Below are positions 39,066-47,957 of a DNA stretch of 64,000 bases, piece after piece. This DNA is from DSUN01 sp035527715 (GTDB lineage: Bacteria > Planctomycetota > PUPC01 > DSUN01): positions 1 to 64,000 of the forward strand of contig DATKZY010000190.1 of the NCBI GenBank assembly GCA_035527715.1, given 5' to 3'. The position numbers and the translations under genes are program-made. Positions within the stretch are counted from its first letter, which is position 1; each line of letters opens with the position of its first letter. The notes below the pieces were generated by a model. The model did no database searches, was not told where the DNA came from, and worked only from the letters and a program-made list of their open reading frames with translations.

Positions 39066-39113
39066 ACACTTCCTCACAATGTCCACTGGCGACGGGGTGG
39101 ACACGTCGCCGCG

Positions 39114-40037
39114 TCACCGGCCCAGGCCCCGGACGATCCACTCCTGCGCCTCCTTCCACATGGCCTCGGTGACGCCGTGTCCCGCCTCGGGGAACGGGAG
39201 GAAGCGCAGGCGGCTCCGGTCCCCTCCATACAGCGGCTCGATCTCCGCCACGAAGCGGCGCACCGACTCGAGGTCAATGTACTCGTCGCGGCCGCCGTTC
39301 GTGAGGAAGAGGGCCTTCGGGGGGATTCGCGCGAGGCGGGGCCGCGGGTCGAGCGACGCGACCAGCTCGCGGAGGCGGGGGCCGTAGGATGCCTTCCGCG
39401 CCTCCTGCTCGGGGCCGGGAGGGAGCTTCGTCACGTCCCACCAGAAGTCCACGGCGCCGATGATGCTTGCCACGACGCGCACGCGGGGCTCCCGCCAGGC
39501 GAGGACCATGGCCGTGGCGCCCCCCATGGACACCCCCGCCGCGGCGACGCGGGACACATCCATGTCGGGGCGACGCGCGAGCGAGTCAAGGATGACCGGC
39601 ACATCCCTCGCCGTGCGGGCGATGGAGGTCTGATGGACCCAGATGCTGTACTCCGCGCCGAGCGAGGCGATCTTGTCGCCGTGAAAGACGCCGGCGACGG
39701 AGCGTTCGCCGTGGAGATGGGCGTCGAGGGCGAGTGCGAAGACGCCCCGGGCCGCGAGATCGCGGCACCACGCCTCGAGCTCCTCCTTCGCGCACCGGAA
39801 GCCGTGGAGGGCGATGGCCACGGGGAACGGCCCGCCCGACGCCGGATGGAAAGCGACCGCCGGCACGGCCTCGTCGGGATCGAAGCCCGGGAGACGGAGT
39901 TTCTCGCGGACGAGGCCGCCGGGCAAGTCGTTCCGCTCGAGGACCTGCGCCTCCGGGGGAGCAGGGGCGGCTGCCACGGCAAGGGTGGCCAGCAGGAAGG
40001 CCAGAAGAACCATCGTGCCCCACGAGACCTCCAGCAT
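39114..40037 (-). CDS. Secreted alpha/beta hydrolase (esterase-like)
   Basis: 307 residues from ATG 40037, which has GGAAGGA about nine bases upstream and opens a signal peptide (M-V-L-L-A-F-L-L-A-T-L-A-V-A-A-A). Upstream frame extends through a palindrome and is rejected. The oxyanion segment I-A-L-H-G-F, the nucleophile elbow G-V-S-M-G-G, the Asp in L-F-L-T-N-G-G-R-D-E and the His in E-A-G-H-G-V-T complete a dienelactone-hydrolase/acetyl-xylan-esterase-like triad. Its place between fucosidase and BNR genes suggests glycan or side-chain ester cleavage; substrate unknown. Confidence 0.78.
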   Translation of the reverse strand: MLEVSWGTMVLLAFLLATLAVAAAPAPPEAQVLERNDLPGGLVREKLRLPGFDPDEAVPAVAFHPASGGPFPVAIALHGFRCAKEELEAWCRDLAARGVFALALDAHLHGERSVAGVFHGDKIASLGAEYSIWVHQTSIARTARDVPVILDSLARRPDMDVSRVAAAGVSMGGATAMVLAWREPRVRVVASIIGAVDFWWDVTKLPPGPEQEARKASYGPRLRELVASLDPRPRLARIPPKALFLTNGGRDEYIDLESVRRFVAEIEPLYGGDRSRLRFLPFPEAGHGVTEAMWKEAQEWIVRGLGR

Positions 40038-40090
40038 GGCAGTCGTTCCTTCCATCATTGGGTTGCGTCCTCTTGACGTCCTCTTGACCC

Positions 40091-40111
40091 TTGACCTGCC
40101 TGGCACGTCAA
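40091..40111. repeat. Intergenic palindrome, second copy
   Basis: ttgacctgcctggcacgtcaa has 10-bp arms with one mismatch. It lies between the hydrolase start and the BNR gene stop. Confidence 0.6.
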
Positions 40112-40121
40112 CGCTTGTCCC

Positions 40122-42236
40122 TCAGCGGCTTGGGATTCGGGCGAAGCGGAGCCAGGTGGGCTGCCTGGGGCTCTCGGTGCGCTGGTCCCAGAAGATCGCG
40201 GCGTACGTGGGCGGGCAAACGCTGGGGGCGGCAAGCTCGTTGATGCGGTCGGTTTCGGTGGCAACCTTCTCGGGGAGGCCCCATGAGCCATTGGCCCAGC
40301 GGCGGGCATAGATGGCGTAGAGCGGCTTGCCGTCCCCCTGCTCTTCCAGGACGTAGAAGCAGAAGGCGGCGGCTCCGCTGGCGGTGAGGATGCTGCTGCC
40401 GAGCTTGCCCGTGGCGAGGGCCTCCGGCCCTTGCCATTGGTCGCGCTCCAACCGGAGGGCGACGAGGGTCTTCGCGTCCTTCTCGCCCTCGGCGCGGGCG
40501 AGGAAGATGTGGTCGGCGCCGAGGACGGCCTCCGATGCCTGGCCGCCCCGAGCCGCCTTCCAGGGCACCTTCTGGGTCGGCCCCCAGGCGTTGCCGTCGT
40601 GGGCGGCCCAGCGGCTGCCGTCGAAGGCGATGGCCGCGACCTGACCCTTGAAGGGCACGAGGAGCGGGCCGGCAGCCGGCTCGGCGGGCCAGAGGAGCAC
40701 CTCCTTCGGCGGGGGCGTGCCGGGCCGCGGCTCGTAGAAGGGGCGCGGGAGGGTCGTCGCCGAGGCGTCCTTGCAGGGCTTCCAGGTCAGCCCGTCGTCG
40801 TCGGAGTGCTTGCCGTAGATGCCGCCGAAGCCGTCGCTCCAGGCGGCCCAGATGCGGCCACTGGCGAGCCGCAGGGCGCGGGCGGGGCCGGGGCACTTGT
40901 AGCCGTTCTGGTCAATCAGGCTGAAGCGGTCGTAGGTCCAGCCCGTGCCGTCGAAGGCGAGGCGGCGGAAGAAGACGTCGAAGCCCTCGACGTAGGAATC
41001 GCAGTTCTGCGTGCCGACGGAGTAGAGGGCGCCGCTGGCGTCGGAGGCCATCGTGGCCCGCCAGTACCAGTCCTGGATGAGGAGGGGCCGCTCGTCGCCC
41101 GGCCGCGGGCCGCCCCAGGTGCGGCCGCCGTCGTGGCTGGCGAGGAGGAGCACGCCGCCCGACTCGCCCACGCCGCCCCAGGTGAAGGGCCGAGCCCTGT
41201 CCTTCATGCTCGCGCCGACGACAATGGCGAGGCGGGTGTTGTCCCAGGCCACGACGCCGCGGCGGGCGGACTGAAAGTAGGTGGCGCCGTGGCCCCCGAG
41301 GTGGCCGTAGCCGCAGGCATACTGGCCGGGGGCCTCGAGCACGGTGACCGGCCCAAGCTTCTCGACGGGGCCGAGCTCGCGCGCGAACTCACGTGTCGCC
41401 GCGGGCGGGGGATTCTTGTCCCACACCTTGCGCGCGAAGGGCCGCGGCTCGCCTTCCATCGTGACGAGCGGCAGCTTCGGCTCCTCCCTCGCCCCCTTCG
41501 GGAGCAGGCGCAGGTTGTCGAGGAACACGCTCGTCCTGCCCTCGTAGCCGTTGAGGCGGATGTGCATCCAGTGGAGGCGGGAGAGGTCGGCCTCGGCGAC
41601 GCGGGCCATCTCGGCGAGCGGGAACTCGCAGGTGACGGCCTGCCCCTTCGGAACCTTGAAGACGCCAAGTGCCGTGCGAATGCCGTGGGGGTGCGAGGCG
41701 GGCCGGCCCTCGGTCGCGCTCGCGTCGCGCACCCGCACGCCCAGCACCGCAGGGGCGTCGGGCGCGAAGGCGTCGAACCGCAGTCGGTCGAAGGCCGACC
41801 AGTCGAGCGGCTTCCTGGCATCCCCCTCCGACCAGATGAGGCAGTGGCGTTGCCAGAGCCAGTCGAGGACGTCGTGGTAGCCGCCGATGGGAGGGTGCCC
41901 CGTGATGGCGGGCTGGCGGCTGTAGCGCTCGTGCCAGTCGCCCACATCGTAGCGTAGGGCGTAGCCGCCCTCGGTCGCGTGGGCCTTGACGAGCGTAAGC
42001 TTCGGCCAGTCCCTCGACCCCGCCGCGTCGTAGATGGCGTAGCTATCGGCGTTGGGGTCGGGCGGCTCGGCCCGGAAGCCCGGGGCGGGCGACTTCGTGG
42101 CGATCGGCTTCCCGGGCTTCCCGAACGCCTTCATCTCCTCGGGCTCGAACCCCCGCAGCCGCACGATGCCCCTCTCGCCGCCCAGAGCAAGCGCCGCAGC
42201 GAGGCACACCGGCCAGACCAGCAGCCTGATGCCCAC
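40122..42236 (-). CDS. Secreted sialidase-type BNR-propeller protein
   Basis: 704 residues. GTG 42236 has AAGGAG about eight bases upstream and opens a signal peptide (L-L-V-W-P-V-C-L-A-A-A-L-A-L-G). Residues 60-260 form a galactose-binding-like sandwich (F-D-R-L-R-F-D-A-F-A; V-F-L-D-N-L-R-L-L). The rest is a six-bladed-propeller-like region with Asp-box-type turns S-H-D-G-G-R-T-W and S-D-D-D-G-L-T-W. Arginine triads of true sialidases cannot be confirmed, so enzymatic activity is open. It has a promoter at 42327-42354 and leads the hydrolase/fucosidase run. Confidence 0.72.
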   Translation of the reverse strand: MGIRLLVWPVCLAAALALGGERGIVRLRGFEPEEMKAFGKPGKPIATKSPAPGFRAEPPDPNADSYAIYDAAGSRDWPKLTLVKAHATEGGYALRYDVGDWHERYSRQPAITGHPPIGGYHDVLDWLWQRHCLIWSEGDARKPLDWSAFDRLRFDAFAPDAPAVLGVRVRDASATEGRPASHPHGIRTALGVFKVPKGQAVTCEFPLAEMARVAEADLSRLHWMHIRLNGYEGRTSVFLDNLRLLPKGAREEPKLPLVTMEGEPRPFARKVWDKNPPPAATREFARELGPVEKLGPVTVLEAPGQYACGYGHLGGHGATYFQSARRGVVAWDNTRLAIVVGASMKDRARPFTWGGVGESGGVLLLASHDGGRTWGGPRPGDERPLLIQDWYWRATMASDASGALYSVGTQNCDSYVEGFDVFFRRLAFDGTGWTYDRFSLIDQNGYKCPGPARALRLASGRIWAAWSDGFGGIYGKHSDDDGLTWKPCKDASATTLPRPFYEPRPGTPPPKEVLLWPAEPAAGPLLVPFKGQVAAIAFDGSRWAAHDGNAWGPTQKVPWKAARGGQASEAVLGADHIFLARAEGEKDAKTLVALRLERDQWQGPEALATGKLGSSILTASGAAAFCFYVLEEQGDGKPLYAIYARRWANGSWGLPEKVATETDRINELAAPSVCPPTYAAIFWDQRTESPRQPTWLRFARIPSR

Positions 42237-42268
42237 GCAGAAGCTCCTTCCTCGTGCTGATGCTCGTC

Positions 42269-42289
42269 CTGACGTGCCTGGCGCGTCAG
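42269..42289. repeat. Palindrome in the leader of the BNR gene
   Basis: ctgacgtgcc-t-ggcgcgtcag, 10-bp arms with one mismatch that would be a G-U pair in RNA. It lies between the promoter and the start of the BNR gene. Confidence 0.55.
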
Positions 42290-42611
42290 CCCCTTTGCCT
42301 CATTCATCCACACCCGCCCTCGAGCCATTATCCTGCGCGGAGTGGGAAAGTCAAACACCCGCTTCATCCTCTTCGCTCAAGGTGTTCAAGATGATCACGC
42401 GCGCGCAACGGGGGGTGAGCATCTTGGCGGGGCGGGGTGGCCGGGGGGAGCCGTGCCATAAGCCACAGGGGCGCAAGGACATGTGATACTGCACTGCCCC
42501 GGCGCCCGACACCCATGGGCTGCGGCAAGATGATCACGCCTCTCCGGATCCGCCTTGGCGCTTCTTGTGGCCCTCCCCCTTTACTGGCACGTCAAACTAA
42601 GCCCTGTGCTC
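42290..42611. other. Divergent intergenic region between the BNR and Kelch genes
   Basis: It holds the minus-strand promoter (42327-42354) and a direct repeat caagatgatcacgc at 42387-42400 and 42526-42539, which might be a regulator site. No convincing open frame or RNA gene is seen. Confidence 0.45.
42327..42354 (-). promoter_or_regulatory. Promoter of the BNR/hydrolase/fucosidase run
   Basis: -35 TTGACT (42349-42354), 16-bp spacer, -10 GATAAT (42327-42332) on the minus strand, about 90 bp before GTG 42236. Confidence 0.6.
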
Positions 42612-42640
42612 TTGACAGAGCGGTCCCGTCCGCCTACGAT
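42612..42640 (+). promoter_or_regulatory. Promoter of the 42695 Kelch-type gene
   Basis: Perfect -35 TTGACA (42612-42617), 17-bp spacer, -10 TACGAT (42635-42640), leader of about 48 nt. Confidence 0.7.
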
Positions 42641-42694
42641 TGCGGCGTGAAGGGGGAGAGGGGGCATTCTGCTCTTCTGTCCGGAGGAGACGAG

Positions 42695-43912
42695 GTGAGC
42701 AAGTGGGCTTGTGTCCTGGGCATGCTGGCCGCGCTGGCCACCAGCACGACCGCGGCGCGAGCGGCCGGAGTCGAGCCGGCCTTGGAGCCGGACGGGGAGC
42801 TTCTGGCGAGGATCGCCGCCCTGCCGGCGAACACCTGGATGAAGTTGCCGCCGCCGAAGGTGACCGGCGACCTGGACTGGGTGAGTGCCTTCGACTGGAA
42901 CAGCATGCGGCGGGTCGGGCCGTACGGGCGCGACTACAGCAACAAGATGGCCTGGATGCCCGACCGCAAGCGGGCGATCTACGCCGGCGGCGGCCACAAC
43001 ATCCGGCCCTACAACGACGTCTGGGAGTACGACCTGGCGGCCAACATCTGGGTCTGCCTCTACGGCGCGGACCCGCCGGCGCACGGGAGGCCGCCGGAGT
43101 GGATCAAGGAGAACCTGGCGATCGAGGACGGGGTCCTCAAGACCCGGCGCGGCGGCCCGCCCAGGCTGAGCCACACGTTCGACGGCTGGAACTATGATTC
43201 GCAGCGGCGGGTGGCCTTCATGCCCGAGTCGCTGCGCGGCGCGGTATTCGTCAACAGCAAGGTTGTGGCGCAGGGACTGGGCATGACCGACGCCGAGCTG
43301 GCGGCCCGCTGGAAGCCGGCGCCCTACCTCCTGACCTTCGACCCCTACGGACGCAAGTGGGGCTACATCACGGAGAACGTCCCCCTGTGCGGGCGCGACC
43401 CGTCCGCCCGCTATATCGCTCACCTGAAGTCCTATTGGGTGAGCTCCAGTGAACTGGCCCTCTACGATCCGGACGCGCGAACGAAGAAGAAGCTCTCGAA
43501 GAAGGACGGCGGGGGCGGCTATGCCTCGTCAACCGCCTACGACCCCGACACCCGGAGCGTCGTGGTCATCGTGCCGCCGGGCAAGGAGGGCACGGCCCCG
43601 ACGTGGGTCTACTCCTTCGACACGGAAACCTGGCGGCTGGCCCAGCCCAAGGCGCCGACCGGCGGGCGGTCCAGCTCGTGCTACTTCGACTACGACAGCG
43701 CGGCCAAGTGCTGTGTGCTGTTCACCACCAACGTGAAGCCCCACATGTGGCTCTATGAAGTGACGGCCAACGAATGGACGCCGGTCGAGACCCAAGGCCC
43801 GCAGCCGTCCACGGGATACATGATCGGCTACTACGATCCGGCGCGGGACGTGGTTGTGCACTACAGCAACGGGGATGTCTGGGTCTGCCGCGCCAAGAAG
43901 GTCAGGAAGTAG
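42695..43912 (+). CDS. Secreted Kelch-type propeller protein
   Basis: 405 residues. GTG 42695 follows GGAGGAGA by five or six bases and opens a signal peptide (W-A-C-V-L-G-M-L-A-A-L-A-T-S-T-T-A-A-R-A). After P-A-N-T-W-M-K-L come propeller strands: K-R-A-I-Y-A-G-G-G-H-N, Y-N-D-V-W-E-Y-D-L-A-A-N-I-W, W-N-Y-D-S-Q-R-R-V-A-F, T-A-Y-D-P-D-T-R-S-V-V-V-I, and Y-D-P-A-R-D-V-V-V-H-Y at the end. Similar blade style to the protein at 7567 but half its length. Probably extracellular binding; no catalytic residues recognised. Convergent with the oxidoreductase downstream (17 bp). Confidence 0.75.
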   Translation: MSKWACVLGMLAALATSTTAARAAGVEPALEPDGELLARIAALPANTWMKLPPPKVTGDLDWVSAFDWNSMRRVGPYGRDYSNKMAWMPDRKRAIYAGGGHNIRPYNDVWEYDLAANIWVCLYGADPPAHGRPPEWIKENLAIEDGVLKTRRGGPPRLSHTFDGWNYDSQRRVAFMPESLRGAVFVNSKVVAQGLGMTDAELAARWKPAPYLLTFDPYGRKWGYITENVPLCGRDPSARYIAHLKSYWVSSSELALYDPDARTKKKLSKKDGGGGYASSTAYDPDTRSVVVIVPPGKEGTAPTWVYSFDTETWRLAQPKAPTGGRSSSCYFDYDSAAKCCVLFTTNVKPHMWLYEVTANEWTPVETQGPQPSTGYMIGYYDPARDVVVHYSNGDVWVCRAKKVRK

Positions 43913-43929
43913 GTGTGGCCCCCCACCCC

Positions 43930-45201
43930 TCACAGCCTCCACGGCTCGCGCATGGCGCGGGAGAGGCGGCGGTTGGCCTCGTCGTCGCCGAGGAATTGCT
44001 CCTTGTCGGGGTTCCAGCGGAGCCGACGCTTGAGGCGAAGGGCGATGTCGGCCAGGAGGCAGAGGGTGGTGGAGCGGTGGGCGACTTCGGCAGGGGCAAC
44101 GGTCTCGCGGCGGCTCCGGACGCAGTCGAGGAAGTTGCCCGAGTGGTCGCGGGACTCGCAGAGGCGGATGTCGTTGGGCTTGAACTGCACCTTGAGCAGC
44201 GATTCGGGCTGGCCGAGGTACGACGCGGCGTTGCCCTGGGCCATGGCCCAGCCCTCCGTGCCCTCGAAGCGGGCGCCGACCTCGGGCGAGTTCACGTTGT
44301 CGTGCGTGCTCGTGAAGATGAGCTTCACGCCGTTCGCATAGCGGAATGTCACGTTCCAGTCAATCGCCGTGTCGTTGTAGCCGTCGGTGGGGAAGGTGCC
44401 TGTGCCCTCGATCTCGAGGGGGCCGGTGCGGTCGGTGCCGTTGCCCCACTGGGCGATGTCGAGGGGGTGGACGCCGCAGCCGGAGATCCAGCCGGCCGTG
44501 TAGTCGGAGCGGAACTGCCAGCCGCCGCCGCCGACGCTCTGGCCCATGAAGGGCGACCAGGGGGCGGGGCCGAGCCACAGCTCGTGGTCGAGCTGAGGCG
44601 GCACAGGCACAGGCTTGCGGATGCCGCACTGGTGCCCGCCGCGCTCGCAGACGCGGATGGTGTGGACCTTGCCGATGTAGCCGTTGAGGGCCAGCTCGCA
44701 GACGTGGCGGAAGCCGAAGTAGGAGCGCTGGTGGGTGCCGTGCTGGAAGACGCGGCCGTAGCGACGGGCCGTGTCCGCAAGGGCTCGCCCCTCCTGAATG
44801 GTCACGGAGAGAGGCTTCTCGCAATAGACGTCCTTGCCGTTCTTGAAGGCGGCGATGGACAGGAGCACGTGCCAGTGGTCGGGGCTGGCGATGGTCACGG
44901 CGTCAATGTCGTCGCGGGTCACAACGTCGCGGAAGTCGGTCGTGGGGTAGGGCTTGCTGGGGAGGGCCTGGCTCATCCGCTCGGCCCGGTCGCGCCAGGT
45001 ATCGCACACGGCGATGGCCTCCGAGACGTTCGGCCGCACGAAGGAGCGGAGGATGCCGCTGCCGCGTCCGCCGAGGCCGATGAAGCCCATGCCGATGCGG
45101 TCGTTGGCCCCGAAGGCGGACGCCTTGAGGATGAGCGGCGCGGCGGGGGCCGCCAGCGTGCCCCGCAGAAAGCCACGGCGCGAAAGCCGTACGCGCGTCA
45201 T
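43930..45201 (-). CDS. Tat-exported Gfo/Idh/MocA-family oxidoreductase
   Basis: 423 residues from ATG 45201, with AGGAGA six bases upstream. S-R-R-G-F-L-R-G-T-L-A-A-P-A-A-P is a twin-arginine signal, typical of the secreted Gfo/Idh/MocA group of PVC bacteria. G-F-I-G-L-G-G-R-G-S-G is the dinucleotide-binding glycine loop. D-V-Y-C-E-K-P-L-S carries the E-K-P motif, and G-C-G-V-H-P-L-D-I-A the catalytic His region. These enzymes oxidise or reduce sugars or sugar derivatives with bound NAD(P); the exported members fold with cofactor before transport. The substrate is unknown. A GxxExxY cassette lies directly upstream. Confidence 0.88.
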   Translation of the reverse strand: MTRVRLSRRGFLRGTLAAPAAPLILKASAFGANDRIGMGFIGLGGRGSGILRSFVRPNVSEAIAVCDTWRDRAERMSQALPSKPYPTTDFRDVVTRDDIDAVTIASPDHWHVLLSIAAFKNGKDVYCEKPLSVTIQEGRALADTARRYGRVFQHGTHQRSYFGFRHVCELALNGYIGKVHTIRVCERGGHQCGIRKPVPVPPQLDHELWLGPAPWSPFMGQSVGGGGWQFRSDYTAGWISGCGVHPLDIAQWGNGTDRTGPLEIEGTGTFPTDGYNDTAIDWNVTFRYANGVKLIFTSTHDNVNSPEVGARFEGTEGWAMAQGNAASYLGQPESLLKVQFKPNDIRLCESRDHSGNFLDCVRSRRETVAPAEVAHRSTTLCLLADIALRLKRRLRWNPDKEQFLGDDEANRRLSRAMREPWRL

Positions 45202-45241
45202 GGGTAATCTCCTCTGCCAGAGCCAGGCGAAGAACAAGAGC

Positions 45242-45749
45242 TTCAACCGCGGATTACGCGGATGGCCGCGGATGGGAAGAGCCGGGGTCCGGCGCTTCCC
45301 GCACAATTCGCTTCCAGTCGAGCTTGGCGCGCTTGAAGTTGAGGAGGAGCGCCACGTTCAGATTCGTGATGGACAGATAGCCGATCATCTGAGCCATGTG
45401 GGTCTCGTGGAAGGCGAGGGCGACCTTCGTGTCCACGATCACAAGGTCGTCAACGATCATGTCCGGGATCAACGTCCCTACCAACTCGCCTCTGTAGTAC
45501 ACGGGAAACTGCTTCTGCTGGTCTACCCTGTGTCCACGGCAGCGGAGCTCAACAGAGAGGGCGTTCTCATAGACCTTCTCATCGAGGCCCGGCTTTAGCT
45601 CGTTGAGGACCATCATCGCCGAGCCAATGATCTCCTCGGTCAGCTTCTCGTGCAGCAGCGCTTGGTTCACTGCTGTCTCCTGAGAGGAAGGCTCGACCCT
45701 TCGGCCGCCTCTGTCCTATCCGCGCCCATCCGCGTAATCCGCGGTTGAA
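45242..45749. mobile_element. GxxExxY cassette bounded by 35-bp inverted repeats
   Basis: Arms 45242-45276 and 45715-45749 match at 33 of 35 positions, with the outer 24 bp exact. The unit of 508 bp holds only the GxxExxY gene, on the minus strand. aatctcctctgc occurs at 45206-45217 and again at 45748-45759 next to the right end, possibly a trace of insertion at a ribosome site. No transposase is present, so any movement would need help in trans. Confidence 0.65.
45254..45670 (-). CDS. GxxExxY family protein
   Basis: 138 residues, the family's normal size. The name-giving G-L-D-E-K-V-Y is at about residues 28-34. I-P-D-M-I-V-D-D-L-V-I-V-D-T-K in the second half resembles the D-(x)n-D/E-x-K core of PD-(D/E)XK nucleases. 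These proteins are scattered through environmental bacteria, often in intergenic repeats, and their role is not established. The gene's 3' end runs into the left inverted repeat, so the last residues (D-P-G-S-S-H-P-R) are repeat-derived. It separates the oxidoreductase from the genes upstream. Confidence 0.85.
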   Translation of the reverse strand: MNQALLHEKLTEEIIGSAMMVLNELKPGLDEKVYENALSVELRCRGHRVDQQKQFPVYYRGELVGTLIPDMIVDDLVIVDTKVALAFHETHMAQMIGYLSITNLNVALLLNFKRAKLDWKRIVREAPDPGSSHPRPSA

Positions 45750-45766
45750 TCTCCTCTGCTCGCGGC

Positions 45767-47926
45767 TCACCGCTGAACGCGGCTCACAGCCCCCTGGAGT
45801 GCCCGGGAGTAGAGCTGCTCGAACTCGAAGGCGCTGCGGAGGAGGCCAGTGGGGGTGTCGTAGTCGAAGGGTTCAAGGAGGACGAGGTGTTGGCCCTCCG
45901 GATCACGGGGCGCGAGGAGGAGGGTGGAGGGGAAGCGGCGAACGCCATATGCCTTGAGGAAGGCGGCATGCTCGGGGCGATCGGCGTCGAGGCGGACCTC
46001 GAGCAAGTCCGACCCTGTGAGCTTCGAGATGGCGGGCGTGGCGCCGAGCAGGGCCTCGAAGCGCCGGCTGGTGAGGGACGACGTGGCGAGGACGTGGCAG
46101 AGGACCATGCGGCCGCCCTCCTTCGCCTGCTGGAAGGCGGCCTTGAGGTCGGCGTTCTGCTCGCGCACCTGGTAGGGGACGGGCTTCGGGGCGCCGTCGA
46201 GGGCGAGGAGCAGGCGCGGCCGAAAGGCGGGGTCCACGGGGTAGTCCGAGGCGGTCATCCGCACGTCGTGCCTGCCCATCTTCCAGTCGTCGCCGACAGG
46301 CTCGATGGCGATGCCGTGGTTGGGCCAGGAGCCGTCGAGCCATTTCGCTGCGGCGGCGGTGAGGTCGAGGGCGAGCCAGCCCGGCTTCTCGATGGATAGT
46401 GTGCCGAGTGGCTCGGGCTGCCGGTCGCTGGGGCCGGCGTAGAGGGGCTGCTCCCAGTTCTCGGTGTCGCCGACAGGATAGAGCTTGCGGCCGCCGAGGG
46501 GCTTCAGCTCGTTGGTGCCGTTGAGGCCGCCCACGACGCCCACGACGCCCTCGCTCCAGCGCTTCTTGAGGGCGATGACGCGATAGCGGAGGTCGGCCTT
46601 GCGGTCGAGCTCCTCCACGTTGAGCATCAGGAGAGCTTTCGCGAGCTTCGCGTCGCGGGGCAGCATCGAGAGGTCGAAGGCGATGAGGGTTCGGCGCCCC
46701 TCGCCGCCGAGGTGGAGCTGGTAGCGCATGTCGGTGCCGTAGGAGAGGTCGGTTCCGCTGTTGGTGCACGAGCCGCCGAAGCCCTTCTCGGGCCGGCCGT
46801 CGCCGAAGTAGACGTCGCGTGCGCCATCGTAGGCCGCGATGCCGAGCTGGGGCAGGGGCGCGCCCTGCCACAGCTCGACCACCGTGGCCTGCGGATGCCG
46901 CCTGCGAAGCTCGGCCGTGGCGGGCAGCTCGGCCACGGGCTTGCCGAAATCGGGGTTCTCGAAGGTGAACGGCATCCGCTTCACGAACGTGCCCACGGTC
47001 GGGCCGGCGTCGAGCGAGATGACCACGTGAGAGGGGCCGGGGCGATGGAACCTGGTGAGGAGCGAACTGCTCCTCTTGGTGCCCCCTCAGTAGTCGCGGA
47101 AGACGACGGGTGTGATATGTGGCTTCTCGCCATCGCCCGGTGTCTCGATCCAGCCGCGGATGCCTCGGACGCCGCCCGAGACCCAGCACTGGCTCTGGGC
47201 GAAGACGACCGGCGGCGACGACCCGGCGAAGAAGGGCACCGCGCCGTCCAGCTCGATCTTCGCCCCCGGGCGCAGCGTGGCCCCGACGCCGTTCTCGTAG
47301 ACGTTGTGGCGGCCATTGTGTGTGACGACGAAGTTCTCGTTGCGTAGCGCGAACTCGTTGCCGCCGACGCGGAAGACGGGGGCCTCGCTCTTCAGCGTGC
47401 CCCAGGGCACCGTGCCGTCGGAGCACGACAGCCTGGTCTGCCACGAGCCGTCCTTCGCCGCGACAGTGACCTGGAGGAAGGAGCTGACGACGGCGAGGGT
47501 GTAGTCGAACGTGGGGTCGGGCACGTCGAGCTTGCGCTCCGTCACCAGGCCCTTGCCCCAGGCGGTGATGTGGAAGGTCACGAGGGGCTGGCCCTTCGCC
47601 TCCTTGGTTGGGCTGGGCTTGTCGAGGACGAAGCGTTCCCCGGGCTCCGTGATGTCGCGGTTCGCGTTCAGGTCAACGTAAAGCGTGTCCACGCCGGCGC
47701 CGAGGCCCTTCGATTCGTCGGCCACGAGGGCGATGACCGTCTTTCCCTCGGGGCCGAAAGCGAGGAAGCGATAGGCCGGCTTCAGCGAGCCGTACCTCGG
47801 CTCCTTCAGCCTGCGGTCAATCGCCGCGTGGTCGAAGGTCGGCTTCGGCTCGGGGCAGGGCATCTCAACCGCTGCCGCAAGCCGCCACGTCGCGACCAGG
47901 ATGAGCGGCCCCAGCATTCTGCTCAC
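45767..47926 (-). CDS. Candidate novel selenoprotein: signal peptide, DY-U-GGT motif, DNRLRE domain, thioredoxin-like tail (UGA at 47087-47089)
   Basis: GTG 47926 (AAGGAG six bases upstream) opens a signal peptide. The frame continues unbroken to 45767 except for one TGA at 47087-47089. Read as Sec the product is 719 residues with U280 in V-V-F-R-D-Y-U-G-G-T-K-R-S-S, a U-x-x-T pattern. Residues about 350-590 are a DNRLRE-like sandwich (R-D-V-Y-F-G-D-G; L-I-A-F-D-L-S-M-L-P). Residues about 590-700 are thioredoxin-like (M-V-L-C-H-V-L-A-T-S-S; G-V-R-R-F-P-S-T-L-L) without C-x-x-C. The only later starts (GTG 47026) lack a ribosome site and a signal peptide. A hairpin like that of msrA follows the UGA. 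Alternatives: two separate genes (47087-47926, 45767-47026), or a nonsense mutation of Trp or Cys. Confidence 0.6.
47057..47089 (-). promoter_or_regulatory. UGA codon and SECIS-like hairpin in the DNRLRE protein gene
   Basis: UGA at 47087-47089 (minus). Eighteen nt later the loop AGUUC (47064-47068) is closed by a perfect 7-bp stem GAGGAGC/GCUCCUC (47069-47075 with 47057-47063). Loop sequence is identical to that of the msrA hairpin, and its distance from the UGA differs by one nt. Confidence 0.6.
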
Positions 47927-47957
47927 GGGTGGCTCCTTGAACCTTCGGTGAAGGGAC

